Source: CAZUWH01 sp964624075 (lineage in GTDB: Bacteria; Pseudomonadota; Alphaproteobacteria; Rhodospirillales; Rhodospirillaceae). Taken from it: 64,000 bases of DNA. This document shows positions 55,306 through 63,177 of this stretch, piece after piece. The position numbers were made by a program, and so were the translations under genes. The notes below the pieces were generated by a model that ran no database searches, had not been told where the DNA came from, and worked only from the letters and a program-made list of their open reading frames with translations. Within the stretch, counting starts at the first letter, position 1; each line of letters begins with the position of its first letter. The stretch spans positions 1 to 64,000 of the forward strand of contig CAZUWH010000007.1 of NCBI GenBank assembly GCA_964624075.1. Direction: 5' to 3'.

Positions 55306-55801
55306 CGTTGCAATACTCCGGTTTTCTTTCGCAGCAGGCCGCCACCGTTTTCCCGCGGGGCCCTGCTACCTGTTCCTGTATACTGAAGGTGTAAGAAAAC
55401 TTGAACAAACCGGGGCGATCAAATGAAAGAGTCGAGAGAAGGGGGGGGGGAAGAATACTGCTTCCCGAAGGGATAACTGGCCACACTTTCCTTCTGTGAT
55501 TCCTGTAAGGATTGTCCACCGTGAAAGCGGGGAGCGGGAATCCGTGGTTGGACGGCGCAGCATGTTGTGGTCTGGCGACACGCCTGCCCCGCTATGGACC
55601 ACCGCCTGCGCAGGGGTGACGGAAAGAGGCTGATTTTGCGAGGGGGAAGGTGAACGGTTACCCCGAAGGGTGGTTTTTCGTACCCGGACAAAATAGAACA
55701 GGCGTGAGGCACGATCGCCCTTTTTCTGGTCCTATCTGCACCCTCAGATTGCTGTGCAAAACGCATTCAAAAGACCTGCCGTGTTGTTTCTAGGAGTTTC
55801 C
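55306..55801. other. intergenic stretch with family B sequence and a G-run
   Basis: No gene seen. It contains an eleven-base G run near 55441-55451 and family B-like pieces at 55519-55625 (gtgaaagcggggagcgggaa, cctgcgcaggggtgacgg). Confidence 0.5.
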
Positions 55802-56359
55802 ATGCTGGTCGAAATAACCCCTCCTGCCTTCGATATCATTCTCGATATTGTCTATGCCACAAGGACCAATTTCACCGGTGCCCCTGTCTATGTGCGCCCG
55901 GGCTGCTATCTGCATGGCGAGTCGGCGGCCCTGTTGCGGCGGGCAATCGCATTGGCCTGCCCGCATGGCTTGCGGTTCAAGATTTTTGATGCCTTCCGCC
56001 CGGCGGAAGCGCAAAGAGTGCTTTGGACGCATATGCCCGATCCTGATTTTCTGGCCGATCCCCGCCGCGGTTCGCCCCATTCCCGCGGGGTTGCCACCGA
56101 CCTGACCCTGGTCGAGGCAGCAACCGGGCAGGAACTGGAGATGGGAACGCCTTTCGATCACTTCTCGCCGTTTTCCTACCATGGTACCCTGGATATTTCG
56201 GTGACTGCCCAACGCAATCGCATGTTGTTGATCGGATTGATGACAGCCGCGGGCTGGGATTTCTATCACAAGGAATGGTGGCATTATCAGATGTTCAATG
56301 CACGCCGTTTCCCGGTGCTCAGCGACACTGTTTTGTCTTTACCCATGATGCCCTGCTGA
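55802..56359 (+). CDS. D-alanyl-D-alanine dipeptidase (VanX/DdpX family)
   Basis: Zinc peptidase cleaving D-Ala-D-Ala, used in peptidoglycan turnover. 185 residues from ATG 55802, with taggagtttcc upstream. Zinc and catalytic motifs: RRGSPHSRGVATDLTLVEAA (SxHxxGxAxD) and KEWWHYQMFN (ExxWH). DAFRPAEAQRVLW carries the conserved Arg. No signal peptide, so it is likely cytoplasmic like DdpX, recycling peptide fragments. The upstream frame adds 16 codons without family fit. Confidence 0.92.
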   Translation: MLVEITPPAFDIILDIVYATRTNFTGAPVYVRPGCYLHGESAALLRRAIALACPHGLRFKIFDAFRPAEAQRVLWTHMPDPDFLADPRRGSPHSRGVATDLTLVEAATGQELEMGTPFDHFSPFSYHGTLDISVTAQRNRMLLIGLMTAAGWDFYHKEWWHYQMFNARRFPVLSDTVLSLPMMPC

Positions 56360-56680
56360 CAGGAGAGACCCGGCTATTGCGGATCGACGGACGTGGATGG
56401 GGGAGCGGGCGCCGCGACAGACCTCTCTTTTACTCCCGCGCGCTGTCCGTTCGCACCCGGAGGAGACGTCAGGCATTCCCTGCATCATCGTGGCTGTGAT
56501 ACCCTTACGGCTTCTACAGGCCATTTCGTTTTCGCAACGCGAGGTCTTTCGCAAGCATCCGGCTATGGAATACAAAACGGGCCCGTTTTCCTGGATTATC
56601 TTTCTTCAGGTGATTGTTCCGGCTGGCCGATGCCCTCAAGAAAGTAACTGGACACGGTAGCCGAAATATACAGTGGAAAC
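56360..56680. other. stretch between the dipeptidase and the thymidylate synthase-like gene
   Basis: Two overlapping plus-strand frames of about 85 codons are open, but neither resembles a known protein. A decayed small gene cannot be excluded. Confidence 0.4.
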
Positions 56681-58186
56681 ATGACGTCTCTAGCTATCTT
56701 CGAACCACTCTATTTCTCTGATAGACTGTACATCATCAATCCGCATGGCGACGTGGGCATCGCCACCCTCTGGACCCCAGTACGGCAGGTCGTGGACTTC
56801 CTTGCGCGCTATGGCATCGATCTCGATCCGGCATCATCGCGCATTGCCGTGCTCGGCACGCTCTATGGCGATGGCCTGCCGCAGCTTATCCGCAACCTCC
56901 TCTGGAACCCGCAGATCCATCACATCCTCATTCTCGGCCAGAACCTGAGCGGATCTGCAGAAGAGCTTGCCAACCTGCTGACACTTGGCGTAGAGCAGGC
57001 TGAACGCCTCAACCAGCCGCGCTTCCGCATCCGGGGTACCACCCGCTGTCTGGACACCGCCTTCGATCCTGCGCTCTTGACGGACCAGGTACGGCCCGTG
57101 TCTCTTGGCAAGCTGTCCGCGCCTGAAACTGCACGCGGGCTGCAGATCTTCTTTGCCACCCTGCCGCCGCCGGAACTGCCCCGGCGCGATCGGGTCCAGG
57201 TCCCCTTGCCGGAATACCGGCCCGTCTACTTTCCCTCCGAGCCGCGCGCCCATACCATCGTTCGCCGCAAGCCGCTGGATGCCTGGGAAGAGGTGGTTAC
57301 CCGAGTGCTGCGGTTCGGGGTGCCAGTGGTCGCGGGTGAAGGCAAGCCGCGGCTGGAGTTGCAAAACTTGAAAGTGATCGTGACCGAGCCAGTCGCGGAC
57401 GCCGAGGCTGATTTGCGCGCCGTCGGTTTCTTGCTCGCCGATTTCCAGGCCTATCAGACCGCTATCTTGTCGGATATCCGGCCAGAGGGAGTGGATTATA
57501 CCTATGGCCACCGGCTGCGGCGTTACTGGGGGCTTGACCTGCTGGAGGCGGCGGCAACCCGGCTCAAGGCCAATCCCGGCAGCCGGGGCGGATTTCTGAC
57601 CGTGTGGGATCCGGCAACAGACCTGGTGGCCGATGCCACCGTTGGCACACCCTGTCTGACGACCCTGTTTTTCCGAGTGTTCCAGGAGGTGTTGACCCTT
57701 ACGGCCACCTTCCGCGTCCACAATGTCATGTCGGCCTGGCTGCGGAATCTGTACGGACTGATGGCGCTTCAGGCGGAAGTGGGACGCGTCGCGGGCGGTT
57801 TGCCGGTGGGAGCGATCACGGTGATCAGTCACGCGATTGCCATCGATCCTGATACCCCGGAGCGGCTTGATCTCGCCCGCCAGATCGCAGCGGCCAAGAT
57901 CAGCGACGGAGAGATTGACCGCGCCACTGGCAAACGGACCCTGCGGGAAGACCCAAACGGCTACTTCATCTTCACCGTGGACCAGGCGGCGGAAGGAATC
58001 GTTGCCGTGCACAAGACACGGGATGGTGAAACGCTCACGCAGTATCGAGGGCGGACGGCTATGGACGTGGAACGGCAGATCGTTCACGACGGCGCGATTT
58101 CCGATATCGGTCATGCCCTCTACGTCGGGCGTCAGCTCGCGATTCTAGAAGAGCGGGTGAAAAGGGAAAAAACGAAAACATGTTGA
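56681..58186 (+). CDS. thymidylate synthase-like protein with N-terminal extra domain
   Basis: 501 residues. The C-terminal part (about 260-420) has the layout of thymidylate synthase or dCMP hydroxymethylase: VDYTYGHRLRRYWGLDLLEA (271-290), GTPCLTTLFFRVF with the putative nucleophile Cys325, LTATFRVHNVMSAWLRNLYG with Arg345 and Asn356, and VISHAIAID with His384. ThyA usually has PCH; here it is PCL. The N-terminal 200 residues (LYIINPHGDVGIATLWTP; IHHILILGQNLSGS) resemble the MtrA/DUF4346-like domain fused to such proteins in some archaea and bacteria. It may methylate or hydroxymethylate a pyrimidine using folate or an unusual pterin. No folate gene adjoins it. It is intact. Confidence 0.75.
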   Translation: MTSLAIFEPLYFSDRLYIINPHGDVGIATLWTPVRQVVDFLARYGIDLDPASSRIAVLGTLYGDGLPQLIRNLLWNPQIHHILILGQNLSGSAEELANLLTLGVEQAERLNQPRFRIRGTTRCLDTAFDPALLTDQVRPVSLGKLSAPETARGLQIFFATLPPPELPRRDRVQVPLPEYRPVYFPSEPRAHTIVRRKPLDAWEEVVTRVLRFGVPVVAGEGKPRLELQNLKVIVTEPVADAEADLRAVGFLLADFQAYQTAILSDIRPEGVDYTYGHRLRRYWGLDLLEAAATRLKANPGSRGGFLTVWDPATDLVADATVGTPCLTTLFFRVFQEVLTLTATFRVHNVMSAWLRNLYGLMALQAEVGRVAGGLPVGAITVISHAIAIDPDTPERLDLARQIAAAKISDGEIDRATGKRTLREDPNGYFIFTVDQAAEGIVAVHKTRDGETLTQYRGRTAMDVERQIVHDGAISDIGHALYVGRQLAILEERVKREKTKTC

Positions 58187-58257
58187 ACATATCTGAGCAT
58201 GTTGATTCGGTTCCGTCGTTTCGGCATGACAGATTTGAACCGGAGTGAGTGGTGACC

Positions 58258-59253
58258 ATGCAGCAGGGTCACAACGCCTATAAAAGCATGAGAATCGCCG
58301 TTCTTCTTCCCTGTTACAACGAGGAAGGAGCGATCGGGGCTGTTGTCCGGAAAGCCGCGCAGGTGCTGCCCGGAGGGGATATTTACGTCTTCGACAACAA
58401 CTCTACCGACCGTACGGCGCAGGAGGCACGGGAGGCAGGTGCTATCGTCATAACCGAGCGCTACCAGGGCAAAGGACACGTCGTTCGTCGCATGTTCAGC
58501 GAAATTGAAGCGGATGTCTATCTAATGGCAGATGGCGATGGAACCTATGGGATCGAAAGCGCGCCCGAACTGATCGGAACCCTGGTCGCTGGGCGGTTGG
58601 ACATGGTGATCGGCAAGCGCGTTCCTGTTTACCACCAGAAAACGTATCGGCCCGGCCATGTTTTCGGCAATCGGCTTCTGACGACGCTTGCCCATTTCTT
58701 CTTTGGTCGCGGCTTTACCGACATGTTGTCGGGATACAGGGTTTTCTCGCGCCGATTCGTCAAGTCATTCCCCGTTCTGTCCGGTGGGTTCGAGATCGAG
58801 ACGGAAATGACCGTTCACTGTCTCAGTCTCAACCTGCCCCATGCGGAAGTCAGGACGCCTTATTATGAACGGGCGGACGGCACCCGGAGCAAGCTCAAGA
58901 CCTATCAGGACGGCCTGCGAATCCTGCTGGTGATGATTCGTCTTTTCAAGGATTACCATCCCCTGGCCTTTTTCAATGGGGCAGGCGCTGTTCTGGCGGC
59001 CGTGGCATTATTCCTTTTCGTTCCCGTTCTGAACGAGTATCTAGAAACAGGCTTCGTTCTCCGTCTGCCAATTGCGGTTCTGTCCGCGGGACTCATGATA
59101 GCCGCCTTTCTGTCTGTCAATGCCGGGTTCATCCTGGACAGCGTGGCACGGCAGCGGCTTGAGAACAAGAAACTCGCCTACCTCGCGCAAGACAATCGGA
59201 CCTCTCCCCGAACCCCCTTCCCCCTCTCTCTGAGATCGGGAGAGGATTCTTGA
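58258..59253 (+). CDS. family 2 glycosyltransferase with C-terminal membrane helices
   Basis: 331 residues, GT-A fold: IAVLLPCYNEEGAIGAVVRK, DIYVFDNNSTDRTAQEAREA, EADVYLMADGDGTYGIESAP with the DGD metal site, MLSGYRVFSRRFVKSFPVLS and GGFEIETEMTVHCL. Two C-terminal helices (GAVLAAVALFLFVPVL; AVLSAGLMIAAFLSVNAGFI) suggest a dolichyl-phosphate-mannose synthase-like role at the inner membrane. The last 20 codons (from about NRTSPRTPFPLSL) are encoded by a family A repeat, so the C-terminus was remodelled. ATG 58258 is chosen because of GGAG 12 bases upstream. Confidence 0.87.
   Translation: MQQGHNAYKSMRIAVLLPCYNEEGAIGAVVRKAAQVLPGGDIYVFDNNSTDRTAQEAREAGAIVITERYQGKGHVVRRMFSEIEADVYLMADGDGTYGIESAPELIGTLVAGRLDMVIGKRVPVYHQKTYRPGHVFGNRLLTTLAHFFFGRGFTDMLSGYRVFSRRFVKSFPVLSGGFEIETEMTVHCLSLNLPHAEVRTPYYERADGTRSKLKTYQDGLRILLVMIRLFKDYHPLAFFNGAGAVLAAVALFLFVPVLNEYLETGFVLRLPIAVLSAGLMIAAFLSVNAGFILDSVARQRLENKKLAYLAQDNRTSPRTPFPLSLRSGEDS
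59200..59245. repeat. family A repeat inside the glycosyltransferase 3' end
   Basis: ccccttccccctctctctga then gatcgggagaggattct, the family A core, in frame at the end of the gene and ending at its TGA stop. Confidence 0.65.
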
Positions 59254-59891
59254 GAAGTGTCCAGGCCCGTCTCGTCCCATCCGTCCCTGCTCTGCCACCG
59301 GGTCCCGGAAAGGAGGTCTCTAAGAATCCAGAAGGCCCGCGAAAGCCTGTCCTCGCGCAGGCGGGGGCATCCGTGCCTGTCAGCATACATGGATGCCCCC
59401 GCCTGCGCGGTCGTGACGGTCATTAGAGGTGTCCGGGAGCAGCAATTCCCGGTATGAAATTTATTCCAAGTCACCTTGGCAGGCTCCATCCCCAAACCCT
59501 TCTCCCCAGAGGGGGCAAGTCCCCCTTCAGGAGACGGACGTGTTCCCTCAGGGGGTCTCTTTCGGGACGGGGTCCGTCGGGAGAGGATCGAGGGAGGGGC
59601 AGGAAGTCTTCCGCCTGGACCTTGTTAGCCCGCGTGCGCCCGCGCTGGCGTGATTGCCACGAGCCCCCTCATCGCCGCACCAGACGTCACGATCACCCCT
59701 CCCCCGACCCTCCCCCCGATCCAAGGGGGAGGGAGTCTTCCCGTCAGAAGGAGAGAAGACTCCGCGTGGTCATTCTCGCAAGGCCTGTTCCCTGCGCGCG
59801 GCTATTCTCCTGTTCCCCGTCCGCAGGTCCAGGGGACAAGCCGGGGGATCACGTCCTGGCGGGAGGGATCACTGCAGCAGAAGCCGCACGA
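59254..59891. other. gene-free stretch with two repeat families
   Basis: No gene seen. It holds the perfect family B hairpin at 59354-59409 and a family A core at 59695-59750 (accctccccccgatccaagg+gggaggg). Confidence 0.6.
59354..59409. repeat. family B hairpin with 19-bp perfect arms
   Basis: cgcgcaggcgggggcatcc (59354-59372) and ggatgcccccgcctgcgcg (59391-59409) are perfect complements around gtgcctgtcagcatacat. The loop part catgcctgtcagca recurs at 62888-62901. No T-run follows. Confidence 0.85.
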
Positions 59892-60143
59892 TCACCGTGA
59901 CGTGGCACCGACCGTCATCGCGAACAAGGCCGCCAGCATCACCCCCAGCTTGATGACCAGACGCAACTCCATCGTCCTCATCTCGGCGCGCACAGCGGCA
60001 ATGTCGGCCTTGGTGGCACACAAGATATCCGAGTCGGTCGAGGCCTGCCGGAGGGCTTCGGTGATGGCGTTGGCGTGCGCTTCGAAGAACCCACCTTCGC
60101 GCAAATGGTGGGCGATTCTCAAGGTATCGAAGGCTAGGGCCAT
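59892..60143 (-). CDS. DUF1640 coiled-coil membrane protein
   Basis: 83 residues from ATG 60141-60143 (GGGAGAGGA upstream): MALAFDTLRIAHHLREGGFF, EAHANAITEALRQASTDSDI, then ATKADIAAVRAEMRTMELRL and a C-terminal membrane helix VIKLGVMLAALFAMTVGAT. This is the CCDC90/DUF1640 pattern (helix, coiled coil, TM). Function in bacteria unknown; often present in many small copies near mobile or toxin-related regions. The frame is intact. Confidence 0.8.
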   Translation of the reverse strand: MALAFDTLRIAHHLREGGFFEAHANAITEALRQASTDSDILCATKADIAAVRAEMRTMELRLVIKLGVMLAALFAMTVGATSR

Positions 60144-60280
60144 GAAGGCATCCTCTCCCTGGTCTTTCTCCCGCCATGGGCGCAAAGGGCCGGGGCGTCA
60201 ACGGCTGTGAAGAGGGAGGTCCGGGATGAACACGCTACCCTCCATGATGTGTGAATGGGGCCTAGGAGGGCGCCACCGCT

Positions 60281-60862
60281 TCACGTCCGGCGAAGGATGG
60301 TTCGACCAAGGCGAGCCAGGGCCGCGCGCAAGGCGTCGTCTCTCACCGGCGCCAGTTCAACAGCAAGAACCGTTTCTTCGTCCGGTGGCAGCACGATCGG
60401 TTCGGAAAGGGGCGCAAAGCGCGGTCGCCGTGGCAGCAGCCCCTGGGTCATCCTGATCTGGTCCACCATTACATACCCGAAATAGGTGTTGATTCGCTTG
60501 ATGAGTGACACGGTACGATGCTGCAACTCGATCGCGAACCCACCGCCTGCCACCCGTAGAGACAACACACCTCCCCTCTTTGCACCGCGGGAAAAGGTCA
60601 ACCGGGTTGGCAGGCATACCGCTGCTACCTCGGGTCCGACAATGGCCGGCCACTGGGTCAGAAGCGCCGCTTCACTGAAACCGCGTCGGCCAAGAATCCT
60701 GCCCGCGACACGGACCATGGCCACGCCGACCGCCTTGGGCCCATGCCGTCTTGCCACGGTTACTGCCGCTGTTGTCCCAGTGCCCGGGGCCGGGCCTCTC
60801 CCCTGTTCCGATTCTGATTCCGACCGTTGCGGTGTCCGGCCTCCCGTGGTACCTTCGGGCAT
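60281..60862 (-). CDS. dciA: DUF721 protein, DciA-type helicase loader
   Basis: DciA proteins load the replicative helicase DnaB in bacteria that lack DnaC. 193 residues from ATG 60860-60862: GRRGFSEAALLTQWPAIVGP, EVAAVCLPTRLTFSRGAKRG, GVLSLRVAGGGFAIELQHRT and VSLIKRINTYFGYVMVDQIR, the KH-like DUF721 core, then a proline-rich C-terminus. The frame continues 24 codons upstream. It is divergent from mutY, as in many Alphaproteobacteria. Confidence 0.9.
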   Translation of the reverse strand: MPEGTTGGRTPQRSESESEQGRGPAPGTGTTAAVTVARRHGPKAVGVAMVRVAGRILGRRGFSEAALLTQWPAIVGPEVAAVCLPTRLTFSRGAKRGGVLSLRVAGGGFAIELQHRTVSLIKRINTYFGYVMVDQIRMTQGLLPRRPRFAPLSEPIVLPPDEETVLAVELAPVRDDALRAALARLGRTILRRT

Positions 60863-61964
60863 GGATATCCGGTCATTCCCTCTTGTGCCTCTTAGGCCCA
60901 TGCCGGATCCTCCTACCTCTCCGCATGCCATCACAGCATGCCTGCTTGCCTGGTATGACCAGTCCCGCCGCGTTTTGCCCTGGCGGGCCGGACCAAACGA
61001 GACCCCGGACCCTTATCGGGTGTGGTTGTCGGAAATCATGCTTCAGCAGACCACCGTCGCCGCCGTGGAACCCTATTTTCGCGTCTTCATCGCCCGCTGG
61101 CCGACCCTCGCCGATCTGGCCCAGGCTGATCTCAACGACGTGTTGACCGCATGGGCCGGGCTTGGATATTATGCCCGCGTGCACAGTCTGCACAAGTGCG
61201 CCCAGGCAATCGCGGTAACCGGCACGTTTCCCACCGATGAGAAAGCGCTCCGGCGTCTGCCTGGTATTGGCGCCTATACCGCTGCCGCCATCGCTGCCAT
61301 TGCCTTCGGTCGGCGCGCCGTTGCTGTGGATGGCAACATCGAGCGGGTCATCACGCGCTTGTGCGCCGTGACTGAACCCTTGCCGACCGCTCGACCCCGC
61401 ATTCATACCCTGGCTGACGCCCTGATGCCGGAATCCCGCTGTGGTGACTTCATTCAGGCAGCCATGGACCTGGGCGCCATGCTCTGTACACCGCGCCAGC
61501 CCGTCTGCATGCTGTGTCCGTTACAGCCCGTCTGCGCCGCGCATCGGCAAGGCCTGGCTGGGTCGCTACCGGCCAGAGCCAACAAGAGTCCACGCCCGAT
61601 CCGGCAAGGCCTGGCTTTTGTCGCCGTGCGCAAGGACGGAGCCATTTTCTTGCGCCGTCGCCCGCAGAAAGGGCTTCTGGGGGGAATGATGGAAATTCCC
61701 TCCACCCCCTGGCGACCCGAGTCCTGGATGCTGAAGGAAGCCGTTTCTCTGGCTGCCCCTCTGTCCTTGTTCTGGCAATTGTTGCCAGGCATGGTCAGGC
61801 ATGTCTTTACGCACTTCCAGCTCGACTTGAAGGTTGCGATTGCCCATGCTGGTCCCGATCCGGCAGCCCATGGCATCTGGATTGCCCCGGAACAGATGGG
61901 GGAGCAGGCCTTGCCTTCAGTCATGCGCAAGGTGCTTGCCCATGCCTTGCGTTACGGTTACTGA
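60861..61964 (+). CDS. mutY: A/G-specific adenine glycosylase
   Basis: Removes adenine mispaired with 8-oxoguanine. 367 residues from ATG 60861; ATG 60900 is also possible. Motifs: RRVLPWRAGPNETPDPYRVW, SEIMLQQTTVAAVEPYF, helix-hairpin-helix LRRLPGIGAYTAAAIAAIAF, catalytic Asp in AVDGNIERVI, FeS loop CTPRQPVCMLCPLQPVC (Cx6Cx2Cx5C), and a C-terminal NUDIX-like domain (GAIFLRRRPQKGLLGGMMEI). The start lies only two bases from the dciA start on the other strand. It is intact. Confidence 0.95.
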   Translation: MDIRSFPLVPLRPMPDPPTSPHAITACLLAWYDQSRRVLPWRAGPNETPDPYRVWLSEIMLQQTTVAAVEPYFRVFIARWPTLADLAQADLNDVLTAWAGLGYYARVHSLHKCAQAIAVTGTFPTDEKALRRLPGIGAYTAAAIAAIAFGRRAVAVDGNIERVITRLCAVTEPLPTARPRIHTLADALMPESRCGDFIQAAMDLGAMLCTPRQPVCMLCPLQPVCAAHRQGLAGSLPARANKSPRPIRQGLAFVAVRKDGAIFLRRRPQKGLLGGMMEIPSTPWRPESWMLKEAVSLAAPLSLFWQLLPGMVRHVFTHFQLDLKVAIAHAGPDPAAHGIWIAPEQMGEQALPSVMRKVLAHALRYGY

Positions 61965-62179
61965 ACAGCACGAATCTCAGGCCGCCGAGGTGCCTAGCCT
62001 GACAGGCAGGCCATGCTTTTCCTGTTTCAACGCCGTTGAGGCAGGCTTTTCCCACCCTTTCCCGTGCCTCTTTTTTACAGATATTTCATCACGGTTTACC
62101 GAAGAGGTGCCGCACCGTTAGGCGTTAGGCCGGCCTCGGGCTGGGGACGGCGCCGACCGGAACGTCGGGACCGACTGGG
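61965..62179. other. spacer after mutY
   Basis: No gene or repeat recognised. Confidence 0.4.
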
Positions 62180-62390
62180 CGGTAACAGTCACCGGGCCTG
62201 TCGCTGGGTGGCCCCGACGCGGGCAATTATATCCTCTCCGACACCACCGCGGCAACAACGGCAAACATTACCAAGGCAACGCTGACCGTCACTGCCAACA
62301 ATGCGACGAAGACCTATGATGGGTAGTGGTTCTCGGGTGGCAACGGGGGGTGACCTATAACGATTTCGTCACGGGCGATAAAGTTGCACG
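62180..62390 (+). pseudogene. fragment of a large adhesin with MBG/YDG-type repeats
   Basis: A frame reads GNYILSDTTAATTANITKAT, LTVTANNATKTYDG, then TAG, and after a frame change TYNDFVTGD. The GNY.LS...T..ITKA.LTV.A.N.TKTYDG..F pattern belongs to the MBG/YDG repeats of filamentous haemagglutinin-like adhesins, where the same unit is tandemly repeated. Only one copy survives. The type I exporter remnant at 8.3-9.6 kb might have exported something similar, but this is speculation. Confidence 0.7.
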
Positions 62391-62705
62391 CTTCCTCTTT
62401 CTGCTGTTGCTGACAGGCCAGCTTGCCCAGACACAGCAGGACATGGGCCTGACCTTGGTGGTCTTTTGCTGCGGCGGAGACAAACCACGTGCCTCAACGA
62501 ACAGGGCATAGGCGTCGGCCAGATAACGCAGACGCCATGCCAGCTCGGCCAGACGACTGACCGCCTGTGCTTCGCCCTGGGGATCCCCGACGGTGCGATA
62601 AAACATGCACGCCTGGCGGAAAGATTCGCCAGCCAATTGCAGATTGTTATTCTGCCAATGCTTTCCAGCCTCAACCATGGCTTCACCGGCCTGCGTCTTC
62701 AGCAT
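62330..62705 (-). pseudogene. broken TPR protein
   Basis: Protein-like sequence EAGKHWQNNNLQLAGESFRQ, ACMFYRTVGDPQGEAQAVSR and LAELAWRLRYLADAYALFVE ARGL is TPR-like; after a frame change near 62495, KDHQGQAHVLLCLGKLACQQ continues the repeats. It lies tail-to-tail with the adhesin fragment; TPR proteins often neighbour such adhesins. Confidence 0.55.
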
Positions 62706-62844
62706 GGTTGGTTGCGTCTTCTATCCCCGGCTGGTCTTTCTTTTCGTATCAAAATAAGGTCATGAGGGCTGCAACGAAATATCTATTCGGAAACGGATGG
62801 GTAGGGAACAAACAACAGAGTCCCTCGAATTATTTACACCCCAT

Positions 62845-63090
62845 CCTTCCCGCGAAAGCCTGCTCTTGCACAGACGGGGACGGAATCCATGCCTGTCAGC
62901 ACTTTGTACCAACGAGCGTCAATCGTGACACATGCGCAAATGTCTGCTGCCGCGGCGCGCCGCATGGCGCAAAAGCCAAGGGCCGCGGATGCGGCTGGCC
63001 CGTCGGCAGCGCCTGGGGGAGGTCACGATCAAGGCCTAAGAGTATTATGGATGCCCGCTTGCGCGGGCATGGCGATTTTTCGAGGCGTCC
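62845..63090. repeat. composite of repeat families B and C
   Basis: Family B pieces (62845-62900, cgcgaaagcctgctcttgca and ggaatccatgcctgtcagca) flank family C copy 3 (62905-63046), which ends in family B again (63047-63080, atggatgcccgcttgcgcgg+gcatggcgatttttcga). Copy 3 of family C carries about 40 extra bases (gcaaaagccaagggccgcgg...) also found inverted at 12336-12385. This nesting shows that the units insert into or next to each other. Confidence 0.75.
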
Positions 63091-63177
63091 AACAGGCTTT
63101 GCGCTGCACTCACGGCATGCCCTCGCGCATGAAGCAGGATTGACGCTCAAGGGGATCACACCCCCTTGAATTTTCAT

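Noticed and set aside
12541..63090. Spaced repeats as a possible CRISPR array.
   Set aside because: The copies are kilobases apart, palindromic and not regularly spaced; no cas genes are present.
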